Positions 11,501 through 17,732 are shown, counted from the first letter of the stretch. The stretch is DNA of 64,000 nt from CAKZNE01 sp040222435 (GCA_965212245.1 OZ243107.1:2790001-2854000); one strand, 5' to 3'. The notes: generated by a model not told the origin, from the sequence alone. Numbers and translations are program-made.

Positions 11501-13078
11501 CAGGTTTTCTCCAAACAGAATTTCCGGTGGAATGAGGAGCAGCGTCTGGAAGCCGTTAAGAACGATAATGGCGTACACCATTATGTATATGATCAGAATG
11601 GCGAGCGCATATTGAAAAGTACGTTACGGGAATCAGGTACTGCACAGAACGGGCAAGGTACCAGTTCCGGTACCGGCTTAGATCCCTATATTGTATATGC
11701 CAGCCCCTGGTTTGTAGCCACTCACTACATTGAAGTAGTAGAAGCCAGTAAGCACTATTATATGGGTGCTCAAAGAGTAGCCAGTGCTTTAATTACCTAT
11801 GATTATGAAACCCAGGTAGATGATTCGTGGCCGGACCCTATAGGAGGAGGAGAGCCCCCCGAAGCAGTTTTGCTTAACTTGCAGGATGTTCTGGATCACT
11901 TTGAGCTGGAAGAAGGAGAAGACTATGTACTGGAAGAAATGGATAACAGTCAAAGCATAGAAGATTACCACTCGGAAAGCTATTACAATACAGCTATCGA
12001 AAACTGTGATGAACAAGATGAGCAATGTTATTGTGAGATCAGCATGTATTGGGCCGGGCAAAACGGGGTAGAATGTCCCGAGTACCGCATCATGTACTGG
12101 TATCACCCGGATTACTTAGGCCATAACGAAGCCATCACCAACCAGGCCGGACAGCCATACCAGTATTTCCTACATAGTCCCTTTGGGGATAATATAGTAC
12201 ATGACCATAGCTATCAGGGTAGTTATTCAGTGCCATGGCGTTTCAATGGAAAAGAATACGATCAAGAAACCGGAAACTATTACTATGGGGCAAGGTATTA
12301 TGATCCGAAGTTGAGTATTTGGTTATCAGTTGACCCTTTAGCTCATATGGCACCAGGTTGGACACCTTATCGTTTTTGTTTTAATAATCCAATTAATGTT
12401 ATAGACCCGGATGGATTGATAGAACAACCGTTAAAAGGTAGAACTGCTGTTAACAAGAAAGATACTAAGAATGGAGGCTGGGGGCTGAAAAATACAATAA
12501 TAAGAACGTCTACTTACCGAGAAATTCGAAATGTCGGAACCAGTCCTCATATAGGAATTGACTATAGAGCTTCTGTGGGGACGGCATTTTATTCTTTAGG
12601 TGATGGAACGGTTTCCGCAATCGGAGAAACTTCTGGTGGGGCAAAGTATATTACTGTGGAATATGCTAATGGCGATAATGTCAGATTCCTTCATATAAGT
12701 GGTACAGCGGAAGGATTGAAAGTAGGTAGCCCGGTAAAGGAGGGTCAACAATTAGGTTTAACCGGTGCCACAGGAACGAAACAACCCCATTTGCACGTTG
12801 ATGCAACAGATAAGGATGGGAACAGAATCAATCCTGAAGGGGCAAATTATGGTAGTTTGACAAATCAAGAGTTCTTTGATGATTATGCTTGGGATTATAA
12901 TTCTGTTCCTGATAATTCCCAAAATTCATCAGGAACCAGTCCAGTTGTAGGCACAAGTGGCTCAGTAAGCGAACTTAGTGGCCCAGATTGGGCAAGAAGT
13001 AATAAAATTCTTTCCCATATCTATTTCATTTTTACAGGAAAAGACCCTGGGTTAACTGATCAGCAAAATTTAAGATGA
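2600..13078 (+). CDS. giant SpvB/VCBS/RHS polymorphic toxin with C-terminal M23 peptidase
   Basis: A 3492-residue protein. Order: signal peptide (about 1-27); an N-terminal region to about 350; an SpvB/TcdB-type motif at about 358-403 (SVSQTGEAQINYPLVVPEG, then WMGIGWNI); at least six VCBS/FG-GAP-like motifs of form D-x-N-x-DG-x-x-D between about 747 and 1775 (for example DMNGDGLPD); many YD/RHS repeats from about 2270; the RHS junction PWRFNGKEYDQETGNYYYG at about 3212, ending DPDG near 3270. The variable tip (about 3300-3440) is an M23/LytM peptidase, with H3317-x3-D3321 (HIGID) and H3397-x-H3399 (HLHVD) as zinc and catalytic residues. By family knowledge the RHS shell encloses the toxin, and the tip should cut peptidoglycan cross-links. 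No T9SS sorting domain is visible, so its exit route is open. Its stop overlaps the next gene by ATGA. Confidence 0.88.
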   Translation: MLQRINSIASLFLIVLFLLPDGVRSAQAWGQFAQSFDEPLRYSGTLSLVPEKQPSPISGQPEPVITKHSPANNAVQTFTAIEEVAYLGNHPSDPMNQAANDVFRVEVKGLTQEKYATLSYEVNGLANGLNLPKSINGAPSYVGAKLEVGEDWQKVEQAVPVSQLNEGINLIRFHTPHLFPSWVEVKNVQIQLSDESIKSLTLTQIVRQAAQEESFTAKLDETALTSYRVEDIDMPAIPRNIVNVTRDGWGYLVAGNRDQVVQIKLGVDRAKVPAGTGIEEVQIFYFDHSSHTWQITPSENIAMDKADMEGQGPGGTDYFAGLIKTPEMPEASAFMPTTISDIKAANPAAEMHLIQPPSVSQTGEAQINYPLVVPEGRQGMTPNINLNYNSDAGTGWMGIGWNINVPAVRIDTRWGVPTFDATLESEVYSLNGESLTMEGGIKANRNPGNRPALDSVHFFTRTMHGYKKIIRYGTATTNYYWEEVSAGGTHFYYGTTDGNSLDTNAVLKDGSGNVLRWYLKRVEDKWGNNITYNYTTYHNNSSGNIKSGGKQRVLGNIRYTGHGTTAGNYEVVFETSGNRMDGRVMMNLGEKLLDDRQLDAVKVNYYDNGTPQEVKRFDFHYINGDFDVHPLLEKVVEYRDQKYFYKHTFDYYNGDLRFNYQQNLHAGDRNNMLFKDIPNSMDGHKQALFDGFKPSGINTTTTRGGSGGGGGGLGLALGSWPVPDKTFAFSFRLGWGNRYTRDKVSLEDMNGDGLPDLVYDRKNGGANYAPLRLSQAGYLDFKGENDIDYYADLLESNTSDFTYGFDFTLPLRVLYYGRNWKDSKTETSRYLTDYNADGIKDLVVPNGQSSSMVLFGEVSPSGKVSFNPSSEHTPNPVVKGQSPATIPIPQDTLKDLEIVRTWIAPYSGSVTISGSVELDYTTDDYVYAAIQKNSSYLTGMTAITDTVLPTDMSIINSFAVNKDDTLVFRLRSNQNGYGDLVHWNPEVTYTSGTNTDGNGTDYGQTDYEEAFLLSAYEGVQFLADRSFRINWPNFTVPQLSDKVTLRIRVRAEDTDDGSVIVDKVYDYVIPPSTQKTPLPSQFKEPGQSTAPAFMQSMTTIPDVDADPQYLGTVTFEVLSTSNVDWQDIDWRPEVEFGPECGEADAVKYPTVYYQTYNRVATMNAPHSTSSYSAGTDLVVWPAFNTSDFTEIFHDDELGGGHNYHAYMVVKGNTKVLQAVYLKIFENSVSYYELPTVFGDQPTTTLNLSQAATGHTFSSSVVTGTNLYVEFFAPNPRIGKMLADHAVPNIYDVVDGGTGEAIEISGFNVFFEQRSELQDYLLGWGQFCWSQLTAQAIPTAKMRSPYTSLAENNDYSSGEPPSIQDLENNEQLNSQNPMEQEFWLLQATRGEKELNEGSPIPTSMFEDRTTLDRWAFLGTYVGAYRYDGMTIPGKLAEPPREINTQPLPTPGTYGAIAYPQIQTSFTLSQTSGSAIRGAGVSYVPSETIEDAEKYHSKTISSFMDVNGDGYPDLLSGIVTDSLVITSTDPLGGHKDYHHVLDISQSGMTKSINVSQGSVASGTFINNDRRFTNIATLGTGISQSLGHTDSEAEWQDINGDGLPDRIHKLSKSALSLELNNGTGVAPGVTISNATTSHLLNYNEGVNDILFSIAGQEAWAGLSYTHGSNVQRLNSESEKTMVDINGDGLVDMLEKVGTNVQLYLNNGTSFNLYTSTGISDIPDLNRTEGLGVATTGGGTFAFPVLLFLFFNLKATVSGDGQGEFAVNKSTSTFKDMNGDGYPDMIRHDDDDGLLVYLSAIGKSNLLKKVTNPLKGSFTMNYKRVGNRYGLYDTEVHIHTTPENDRMVWDMPESKWVMDSLIVDDGLYMENSSRDDIDGWDDRAYSFAYDGGIKSRREREFLGFTRVETRHRPNREDVPPYSAQDHKRKFWISKVNDYFRPSNNDHSYRKRFEHMRGLSPSNYTLLCEEWRAPDGDGGPIVLFDTITLISQDKREYEFQEVSTDRTDNLNFNRVYKDGNDEFVAVNWNTVSETQTLFPAVIATEHIAAPDLTPWYDKQNIDQYLMNRYEYKYDNYFNVVEKVDEGLSADVSVQKVIVDTLFVEEYEYYEFEYTQADAINGNSPFTELLYTDPVSGDQCYLVTFEDFDADTVCLPSYFVNPPEEPCWDPDPSSGEGPTYTLVLRKLVRDTVLVEEEQHSTNFKAPIIAHMEYFLPDEAAGRTNALQDHKIYIGDIQNGLTRHAHMDNLTPNKKAVETMAHYADGSIKSLTEFTYDVYGNVTQLIGPPNHQNQQLTVSFTYDGEVKQFITGVSNSYGERICRNYDYTNGKKLKEVDVNGHAMGYHYDDFDRLIGVYGPKAFHNSGYAATIAFDYFPIGIDSAMAISGSEYRLGVPVAITSHNVNPRELANEPVSCWNGVEGNPANDCAAVCDFGSRPAILDPLKTATFMDGLKRVVQVKKEVPKDSAGVANVKQMLVSGITEYDRQGRDSTLSLQVEELISGSYPLGKLNTQKSSSYQVKSAYDYIGRLEKQDLIRESSGSYSEVLMDYTWTNLDGTDTYNILTNFEGQNVRSYHNSKGQEIASTQSGAGTTYFTFDPLDQLLKVIDPVGDSVKYQYDFMGRVTQEEHTDKGTTVFTYDKANNIRTIERAEIAPSTIQMNYNYNRLTQRTYPNSNGINQVRYTYGSRNDGKNGAGRVVQCIQGINFKVEYYKYDDLGNLVYEKKSLKTPQAKLRHFTTEFEYDSWGRIQWMKYPDEEEVNYVYGLSGELEGINPASMTPTPDNPIIDSIRYDGFENISRIRYGNGTQTNFTYDGYAKRLSTQQLDVTGGRLLDKTFTYNATNNVHTVVNTASGITVGSVKFGGEYDHTYTYDNANRLTQSISDYGDPDQNNNQNYLELNMTYNADGGINSKELINLDRQGSSLLYHNYDNDYTYQSAKPHQLDRTDPSHGLSHVKYQYNDEGSITQQTDYIGSQVFSKQNFRWNEEQRLEAVKNDNGVHHYVYDQNGERILKSTLRESGTAQNGQGTSSGTGLDPYIVYASPWFVATHYIEVVEASKHYYMGAQRVASALITYDYETQVDDSWPDPIGGGEPPEAVLLNLQDVLDHFELEEGEDYVLEEMDNSQSIEDYHSESYYNTAIENCDEQDEQCYCEISMYWAGQNGVECPEYRIMYWYHPDYLGHNEAITNQAGQPYQYFLHSPFGDNIVHDHSYQGSYSVPWRFNGKEYDQETGNYYYGARYYDPKLSIWLSVDPLAHMAPGWTPYRFCFNNPINVIDPDGLIEQPLKGRTAVNKKDTKNGGWGLKNTIIRTSTYREIRNVGTSPHIGIDYRASVGTAFYSLGDGTVSAIGETSGGAKYITVEYANGDNVRFLHISGTAEGLKVGSPVKEGQQLGLTGATGTKQPHLHVDATDKDGNRINPEGANYGSLTNQEFFDDYAWDYNSVPDNSQNSSGTSPVVGTSGSVSELSGPDWARSNKILSHIYFIFTGKDPGLTDQQNLR
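12233..12337 (+). repeat. RHS junction repeat, copy 1 (in the full-length toxin)
   Basis: 35 codons encoding the segment from PWRFNGKEYDQ to WLSVDP. The same protein segment recurs, residue for residue, at 13673-13777 and 15231-15335. DNA of the three copies differs pairwise at roughly 16-18 positions (counted by eye), all of them synonymous. It marks the border between the constant RHS shell and the variable toxin tip. Confidence 0.92.
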
Positions 13079-13653
13079 AAAATCCAGGAATTTTAATTTT
13101 TTTCTTAACCGGTGTAATTTGCTCATGTAATCTTATAAATGAGAAACATACCAAAGGTTTGTCTGATTGTCATATTGGCACATATGAAGAGTTAATTGGT
13201 AGTCAAATATCCCAAGCTAAAAACATATTAGAAAAAGAATTTTATGTAAAGGACACTTTACTTGAGGATGAAGGTGAGAGCTGGAGAGCCTTACTGTGTT
13301 GTAGAGATAGTAGTTGTAATTCTCCATTCATGTTAGTAGAAACTTCATGGGTTGATAAATCTTTGATACAAAGGCTATCAATTCTTGGTGGTACTATATA
13401 TATTCATAATGATTCAATTCAAGTAAACTCACATGTTTCACAGGTAAAAGAGTACTTGTCAAATGAGATTCCAAATGCCCCCGATGGTTACTTTTTTATT
13501 AAGGATAAGCTTTGCCCGAACGTGTTTTACGAGGTGGAGACTTCTGAAAAAGACAGTTTACTTTATTATGGAAGGATAACAAATATTGAACAGATAAGTA
13601 ATGATGCTATCATTACGAAGATTATAATTCATCCACGTGCCTCGGGTAGTTAA
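13075..13653 (+). CDS. lipoprotein, likely immunity protein to the M23 toxin tip
   Basis: 192 residues, beginning with a lipoprotein signal peptide with lipobox VICSC near residue 18. No known family is recognised in the mature part, which contains a cysteine pair (LLCCRD) and one further cysteine nearby. The ATG overlaps the toxin stop as ATGA, so the two are translationally coupled, the usual layout for a toxin and its immunity gene. A lipoprotein would sit on the periplasmic side of the envelope, where a peptidoglycan peptidase acts, which fits the M23 tip. The gene looks clearly more AT-rich than the RHS shell. Immunity is inferred from position, size and location, not from homology. Confidence 0.7.
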   Translation: MKNPGILIFFLTGVICSCNLINEKHTKGLSDCHIGTYEELIGSQISQAKNILEKEFYVKDTLLEDEGESWRALLCCRDSSCNSPFMLVETSWVDKSLIQRLSILGGTIYIHNDSIQVNSHVSQVKEYLSNEIPNAPDGYFFIKDKLCPNVFYEVETSEKDSLLYYGRITNIEQISNDAIITKIIIHPRASGS

Positions 13654-14635
13654 CCTTAAAAGTTATTGTACCCCCTGGCGTTTTAACGGTAAGGAGTACG
13701 ATCAGGAGACGGGGAATTATTATTATGGTGCAAGGTACTATGATCCGAAGCTGAGTATTTGGCTATCCGTTGATCCTTTGGCAGAGCAGTTCCCAGCGTG
13801 GAGTCCTTATAATTTCTCACTTAATAACCCTATAAACCTAGTAGACCCTGACGGGAATGCCCCTGGTGATCCACCGCGGTTCGGGGGCTCTTTTGGCCTG
13901 ACATTATCCAGTGGCGGACATTTCCGGGCCAGTTTGGGTTTTGGAACCAGCTATCAATCAGGAAGTTTTATGGTCAGTGCCATGGCTTCAAACTTTGGAC
14001 TGGGAACGCGCCACGGTTCTACCGGTTCTATGGGCATGCACGGTACCTTGGTAGGTAGCTTGGCTTTGACCGGGGGTGGTGGGCAAGCTGCACTCCTGAG
14101 CCTGAACACTTTTGCCAATAGTTTTGCGACAGGGGTTACGAATAGTTTTAAAAACTCGGGAACCCTAGGGAGTAACTTTGCCTACAGTACGGCAGGAGGC
14201 TTTCAGCGGGTAGGCTATGCTGGGTTCCGCTTTGGCGATGTGCAAGGCAATTTTTACAATGATGTGATACCTGGCCTGGGCAGCCGGGGCGATGAATACT
14301 GGACAGGGGGAGGCTCTTTACAATTCTCCACGGGCAATGGGTCTTCCATCACACTTGGTTCAGATGTGTTTACAGGCATAAGATTTGGTAAAAATGAAGA
14401 CACTGGAGAGTGGTTGCTAAATGGCGGCAATCCGGCAGGTGGAAATTTTGGAACTTACCTTCAAAGCCCCAAAGAGCAATTGTTGAACAATGGACAAACC
14501 TATTTGAGGTTCGAGAACGGACAGTTTAAAGGAGTAGGTGCTGTGGGAGGCCAAAATCATATGTACTCACAGGATTTTATTCACAATAACTTGTCTGGTG
14601 ACCCCTTATTTCAATCTACCGCAAATGGCTTATAG
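13637..14635 (+). CDS. headless RHS toxin cassette, probable Ntox23-type tip
   Basis: The 332-residue frame lacks an RHS shell. After about 12 residues it restarts at the junction PWRFNGKEYDQETGNYYYG and runs through NNPINLVDPDG into a glycine-rich tip. The end (about residues 205-330) contains GDEYWTGGG, LGSDVFTGIRFG and a His/Tyr-containing tail (QNHMYSQDF), a pattern I associate with the polymorphic toxin type 23 (Ntox23) family; that match is from memory. The only start is a GTG at 13637 inside the end of the upstream immunity gene, and a stop at 13625-13627 blocks the frame above it. It has no signal peptide. It is best read as a stored alternative tip that could replace the M23 tip by recombination at the junction. 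Confidence 0.75.
   Translation: MPRVVNLKSYCTPWRFNGKEYDQETGNYYYGARYYDPKLSIWLSVDPLAEQFPAWSPYNFSLNNPINLVDPDGNAPGDPPRFGGSFGLTLSSGGHFRASLGFGTSYQSGSFMVSAMASNFGLGTRHGSTGSMGMHGTLVGSLALTGGGGQAALLSLNTFANSFATGVTNSFKNSGTLGSNFAYSTAGGFQRVGYAGFRFGDVQGNFYNDVIPGLGSRGDEYWTGGGSLQFSTGNGSSITLGSDVFTGIRFGKNEDTGEWLLNGGNPAGGNFGTYLQSPKEQLLNNGQTYLRFENGQFKGVGAVGGQNHMYSQDFIHNNLSGDPLFQSTANGL
13673..13777 (+). repeat. RHS junction repeat, copy 2
   Basis: Second copy of the 35-codon junction, protein-identical to the copy at 12233-12337. About 18 base differences separate them, all at synonymous positions. It opens the first headless cassette. Confidence 0.92.
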
Positions 14636-15203
14636 CAACCGCCTAAAATATGCCCTGTTGTGTCTTATGACCATTGGATTGTCGTCCTGCGGTTTATTGT
14701 CGCCTAAGTGGGTGGCCCCTTTAAAGGAAAGAGGGATAAAACAGCCCATAAAAGAAGCCTACCACATGGAAGACAATACTTTTACCTACAGTGCCCTGAT
14801 TGATACTAATGCTATGTATATTAGCGAAAATGAATGGGTTATTACCGATAGAAGAGGACAAATCGTGCAAGGTAAAACTATAGCATACAACTACATACGT
14901 TTTTCAGGAGATGGTATAGCGTTTAAAAGTTCTTTCAATTATAACAGGCCCACAGAGAAAGAAGTAAACGCGCTGAACAACGGGCAGTATTGTTTTTATA
15001 CGGTTGAAGACAATGTAGTGAAGATCGAGTTTTACAACCATAACCGCAAGCATTTTCAATATTGGTACGGCAAGATCAGCAATGGCAGCATATACTTTTA
15101 CAAGTATCAGGGTCGTCCTTGGGGAACTGCCAGGGGTAAATTGGAATATATGTACTATAAAGAACCTATTGAGATCACACGACCTTTGAAATTTCCAGAA
15201 TAA
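14625..15203 (+). CDS. lipoprotein, likely immunity protein of the Ntox23-type cassette
   Basis: 192 residues starting at ATG 14625, which overlaps the end of the toxin cassette by 11 bases. A longer frame exists upstream (from 14538), but this ATG directly precedes a lipoprotein signal with lipobox LSSC (residues about 19-22). The mature part is rich in Tyr, Asn and Lys and is probably beta-structured. No family is recognised. Size, overlap and lipoprotein signal match the immunity candidate of the first pair, although the sequences look unrelated. The function is inferred from context. Confidence 0.7.
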   Translation: MAYSNRLKYALLCLMTIGLSSCGLLSPKWVAPLKERGIKQPIKEAYHMEDNTFTYSALIDTNAMYISENEWVITDRRGQIVQGKTIAYNYIRFSGDGIAFKSSFNYNRPTEKEVNALNNGQYCFYTVEDNVVKIEFYNHNRKHFQYWYGKISNGSIYFYKYQGRPWGTARGKLEYMYYKEPIEITRPLKFPE

Positions 15204-15206
15204 TCA

Positions 15207-16043
15207 ATGGTTCAAATTCTTACTATTTACCCTTGGCGGTTTAACGGTAAGGAGTACGACCAAGAGACAGGGAACTATTATTATGGGGCCAGGTATTACG
15301 ATCCTAAGTTGAGTATTTGGTTATCTGTTGACCCGATGAGTAGTGAACGGAGCTGGTTAACTCCTTATAACTTTGTACAGAATAATCCTATCATGTTAAC
15401 GGATCCAACCGGTATGCTGGATGGTTGGGTAGAAGGTGAAGATGGTGCCATGACTTATGATCCAAAAGTTCATAGTCAACAGGATTTAAAAGACCAAGGA
15501 AAATCCGGAACCTATAGAGGTGAAGAGGGTAGTGCATTAGATGAAAATACAGGAGAGGCTGTATATTATAATCCGGATGGATCAACTACTAGAAAATCAA
15601 ATAGACTGGCGGAATCAACAATCACACCCAATGGGGGTTACCAAACTTCTAATCCATCAATTGGAAGCAACAATAATACTGGATATACCTATAATGATCG
15701 TGATTTGGCAATAAGATCCAGTGTTTTATCAACTGATAATACCATAGCAACCTATCTTAGAATGATGGAAAGCCATGGTCAGTTTTTTATTTTGAATGGA
15801 CACGATTACTGGATGACGTATGGTCACACAGGGGGTAATATGCTTCTGATGGATAAATACCTGGCTATGCAAGGATTAGTTAGTTATGGCCCCGGTAGAT
15901 CAAATTCTGTTAGAGGGTTAAATATGAGCCTCCCGGGAGGTGGATCTTCATCGACCACAGTTAATCCAAGTTCTCAGCTTTTATTACCTCAGAGATCTAG
16001 TGTTCCTAGAAATTCATGGAACGCATTTCTTAAAAAAAAATAG
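15207..16043 (+). CDS. second headless RHS toxin cassette, frame broken near its end
   Basis: 278 residues as read. A short lead (MVQILTIY) is followed by the conserved junction and NNPIMLTDPTG, then a low-complexity linker and a tip of unknown type (segments FFILNGHDYWMTYGHTGG and MDKYLAMQGLVSYGPG). The frame stops at TAG 16041-16043 right after a run of nine A (16032-16040). Skipping one A extends it 23 codons past the run, ending SGSNWQQQASRDYRNQ, with TAA at 16102-16104. That W/SGxxW/A..Y ending resembles the closing segment of many Bacteroidota polymorphic toxins, so the longer form is probably the original. The cause may be mutation, slippage or a sequencing error. It starts 3 bases after the upstream immunity gene. 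Confidence 0.7.
   Translation: MVQILTIYPWRFNGKEYDQETGNYYYGARYYDPKLSIWLSVDPMSSERSWLTPYNFVQNNPIMLTDPTGMLDGWVEGEDGAMTYDPKVHSQQDLKDQGKSGTYRGEEGSALDENTGEAVYYNPDGSTTRKSNRLAESTITPNGGYQTSNPSIGSNNNTGYTYNDRDLAIRSSVLSTDNTIATYLRMMESHGQFFILNGHDYWMTYGHTGGNMLLMDKYLAMQGLVSYGPGRSNSVRGLNMSLPGGGSSSTTVNPSSQLLLPQRSSVPRNSWNAFLKKK
15231..15335 (+). repeat. RHS junction repeat, copy 3
   Basis: Third copy of the 35-codon junction, protein-identical to the other two and differing from them at about 16-17 synonymous positions. It opens the second headless cassette. Confidence 0.92.
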
Positions 16044-16107
16044 GGGAAGGTATAGTGGTAGTAATTGGCAGCAACAAGCATCTAGGGATTATAGAAACCA
16101 ATAAATT

Positions 16108-16431
16108 TTGAATCGAGCATTACACTTTTTGACTTTTATCCTCTTGACCACGGTTTTTGGTTGTTCAAGGGCTACTATAGATAACCCTGATTATATTATT
16201 GCTCATGTGGATAGCACGAGACATATTCACTGGGGAAGAGGATTTTATAAGCTAAAAGTATACTACAGTTTTCAAGAAACAGAAGTTACTTTTACCGGTG
16301 TGTATGAGCACAAGCTTGAAAAAGCCTATACATCTAAATATGAACCCGGAGATAGTGTTTTAGTTAAATTTGATTCAGAAAAACCAGATAATAATGAACT
16401 TATCAAGATCGTCTACAATAATCAAAACTAA
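16108..16431 (+). CDS. small lipoprotein, likely immunity protein of the third toxin tip
   Basis: 107 residues from a TTG start. No ATG lies between the in-frame TAA at 16102-16104 and the signal peptide, so TTG is the most likely initiator. A lipoprotein signal (residues about 1-19, lipobox VFGC) is followed by a soluble domain ending at TAA 16429-16431. The start lies 4 bases after the stop of the frame-restored toxin, the spacing expected of a toxin/immunity pair and support for the longer toxin reading. No family is recognised. Confidence 0.65.
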   Translation: MNRALHFLTFILLTTVFGCSRATIDNPDYIIAHVDSTRHIHWGRGFYKLKVYYSFQETEVTFTGVYEHKLEKAYTSKYEPGDSVLVKFDSEKPDNNELIKIVYNNQN

Positions 16432-16834
16432 TATTAATAGGATTACATGTCTGTTATTCTTGTTTCCTCTATTAGTTTTTGCACAAGGAGAATATGAAGA
16501 GGTAAATTCTAACAAAGAAAGTCAAGGATTTTCTCTTGTAGAAAAATGGGCTATGTACCCTGGAGGTGAAAAGGGAATCAGTGAGCACATAAATACTGAG
16601 TTGAAATACCCAGATCAAGCACTAGAGGATAGCATACAAGGTCTGGTTATTTTAAAGTATGTGGTTCAAACTGACGGAAGTGTAAGTGAGATAGAAGTTA
16701 TTGAATCCGTACACCCCTTGCTTGATGCAGGAGCAAGGCGTGTTATACAAACTATGACTAAATGGAAGCCAGCTATCCAAAGAGGTAATCCGGTAAAGTC
16801 AGCATACGAGCAAGTATTTAATTTCAAACTCTAA
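16394..16834 (+). CDS. secreted TonB C-terminal domain protein
   Basis: 146 residues from ATG 16394, overlapping the preceding lipoprotein gene by 38 bases; an ATG at 16370 would add 8 residues. A signal peptide or single membrane segment (about 17-31, ending LLVFAQ) is followed by a TonB-C fold. Its marks are MYPGGEKGISEHI, the strand LVILKYVVQTDGSVSEIEV, and the terminal WKPAIQRGNPVKS...FNFKL. TonB-C domains normally pass energy to outer-membrane receptors. This copy lacks the long Pro-rich spanner of a true TonB and is nearly all signal plus domain. Its place inside the toxin array suggests an accessory or immunity role, but that is speculation. Confidence 0.75.
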   Translation: MNLSRSSTIIKTNINRITCLLFLFPLLVFAQGEYEEVNSNKESQGFSLVEKWAMYPGGEKGISEHINTELKYPDQALEDSIQGLVILKYVVQTDGSVSEIEVIESVHPLLDAGARRVIQTMTKWKPAIQRGNPVKSAYEQVFNFKL

Positions 16835-17022
16835 AAACCGTACGAGCTCTGATGAGTCTCCCCAGCAAGATTGCCGTTACTTCACCCTCTGAATATAATT
16901 CATACTTTTTTCAAAGGAAAACAGAGGTGAACTATCAAGATAGCTAGGTTTATATACCTACGACATGCATTAGTCCTCTGTTTATCCTCTGAATGTGAAG
17001 GAAGCATCAAATAGAATGTTAG

Positions 17023-17133
17023 ACTCCCATAGAAGCGCATAGCTGGTATAGACATGGAAGACCGGATTCAGCGGATGATCAATTTTCAATAACTATGGGG
17101 TGGCATGATAGTTACAATCGTAAAAAGAAATGA
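17023..17133 (+). pseudogene. remnant of a fourth toxin tip (last 36 codons)
   Basis: After the TonB-C gene, about 190 bases contain no usable frame. Then an open frame of 36 codons runs without a start to TGA at 17131-17133. Its translation includes WYRHGRPDSADDQFSITMGW and ends HDSYNRKKK. The TGA overlaps the ATG of a following lipoprotein as ATGA, exactly the layout of the M23 toxin and its immunity gene. I read it as the stump of a toxin whose junction and body were deleted. The family is unknown, and short length limits certainty. Confidence 0.45.
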
Positions 17134-17661
17134 GAGTTACAATGATTTTACAAAAAGGTACTTCCTGTTTTCTAATAATAATTATGTTGACCGCTAGTTT
17201 TTCTTGTAGCAATACAGAGAATGAAGCCAATCGGTTTATTGAATATATCGTTCCCACTTAAATTAGAAGAATACGATAAATTCTTAATCATTAAGAGACA
17301 GGGATTTCCAAATAAGACCTATTTTGTTTACATAGAAAAAAAATTGGGGTCTGCAAAAGGTTTTTTGAGATATGAGAAGAAGCAGGTGTGGTATAAAGAA
17401 GTCCCGAAGAATAATGATATAGAAATGGAGGATTACAAAATGTTTACGGATTACTGTAAGGAGAATAGTCTAAAATCCATTTGTGGAGATAAGGAGTTTT
17501 TGGAAAAGTTTATTGGTCATCTTGAAGATTATGAAGGCTTTGAAAAAATGGCCGTAGAGCAATCTACTATAAGCTTTTATTTTGAAGATTATATGATCAC
17601 GAACTCTAATAAATCCCAGATGTCCTATAAGCAGATTAAGAAAGGCTGGTACTTTAGGTAA
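17130..17661 (+). pseudogene. frameshifted lipoprotein, likely immunity gene of the lost fourth toxin
   Basis: ATG 17130 opens a frame with a lipoprotein signal (MLTASFSCSN) that stops after 43 codons at 17259-17261. An overlapping frame carries on from about 17250 to TAA/G at 17661 with an uninterrupted 130-residue acidic and basic domain (segments DKFLIIKRQGFPNKTYFVYI and GWYFR). A single-base change near 17250 would join the two into one lipoprotein of about 176 residues. The ATG at 17221 in the second frame is not preceded by a signal peptide and is probably not the natural start. Decay of the immunity gene fits loss of its toxin. Confidence 0.6.
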
Positions 17662-17732
17662 TATTTGAAAAAAAACTGATTCATACGTGGTAAAAGGAAG
17701 GATTTGCTATTTACATTTGAAAATTTAAGGTT

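Noticed and set aside
17221..17661. Reading of 17221-17661 as an intact 146-residue cytoplasmic protein
   Set aside because: The preceding frame supplies a lipoprotein signal that runs straight into it; one frameshift joins the two.
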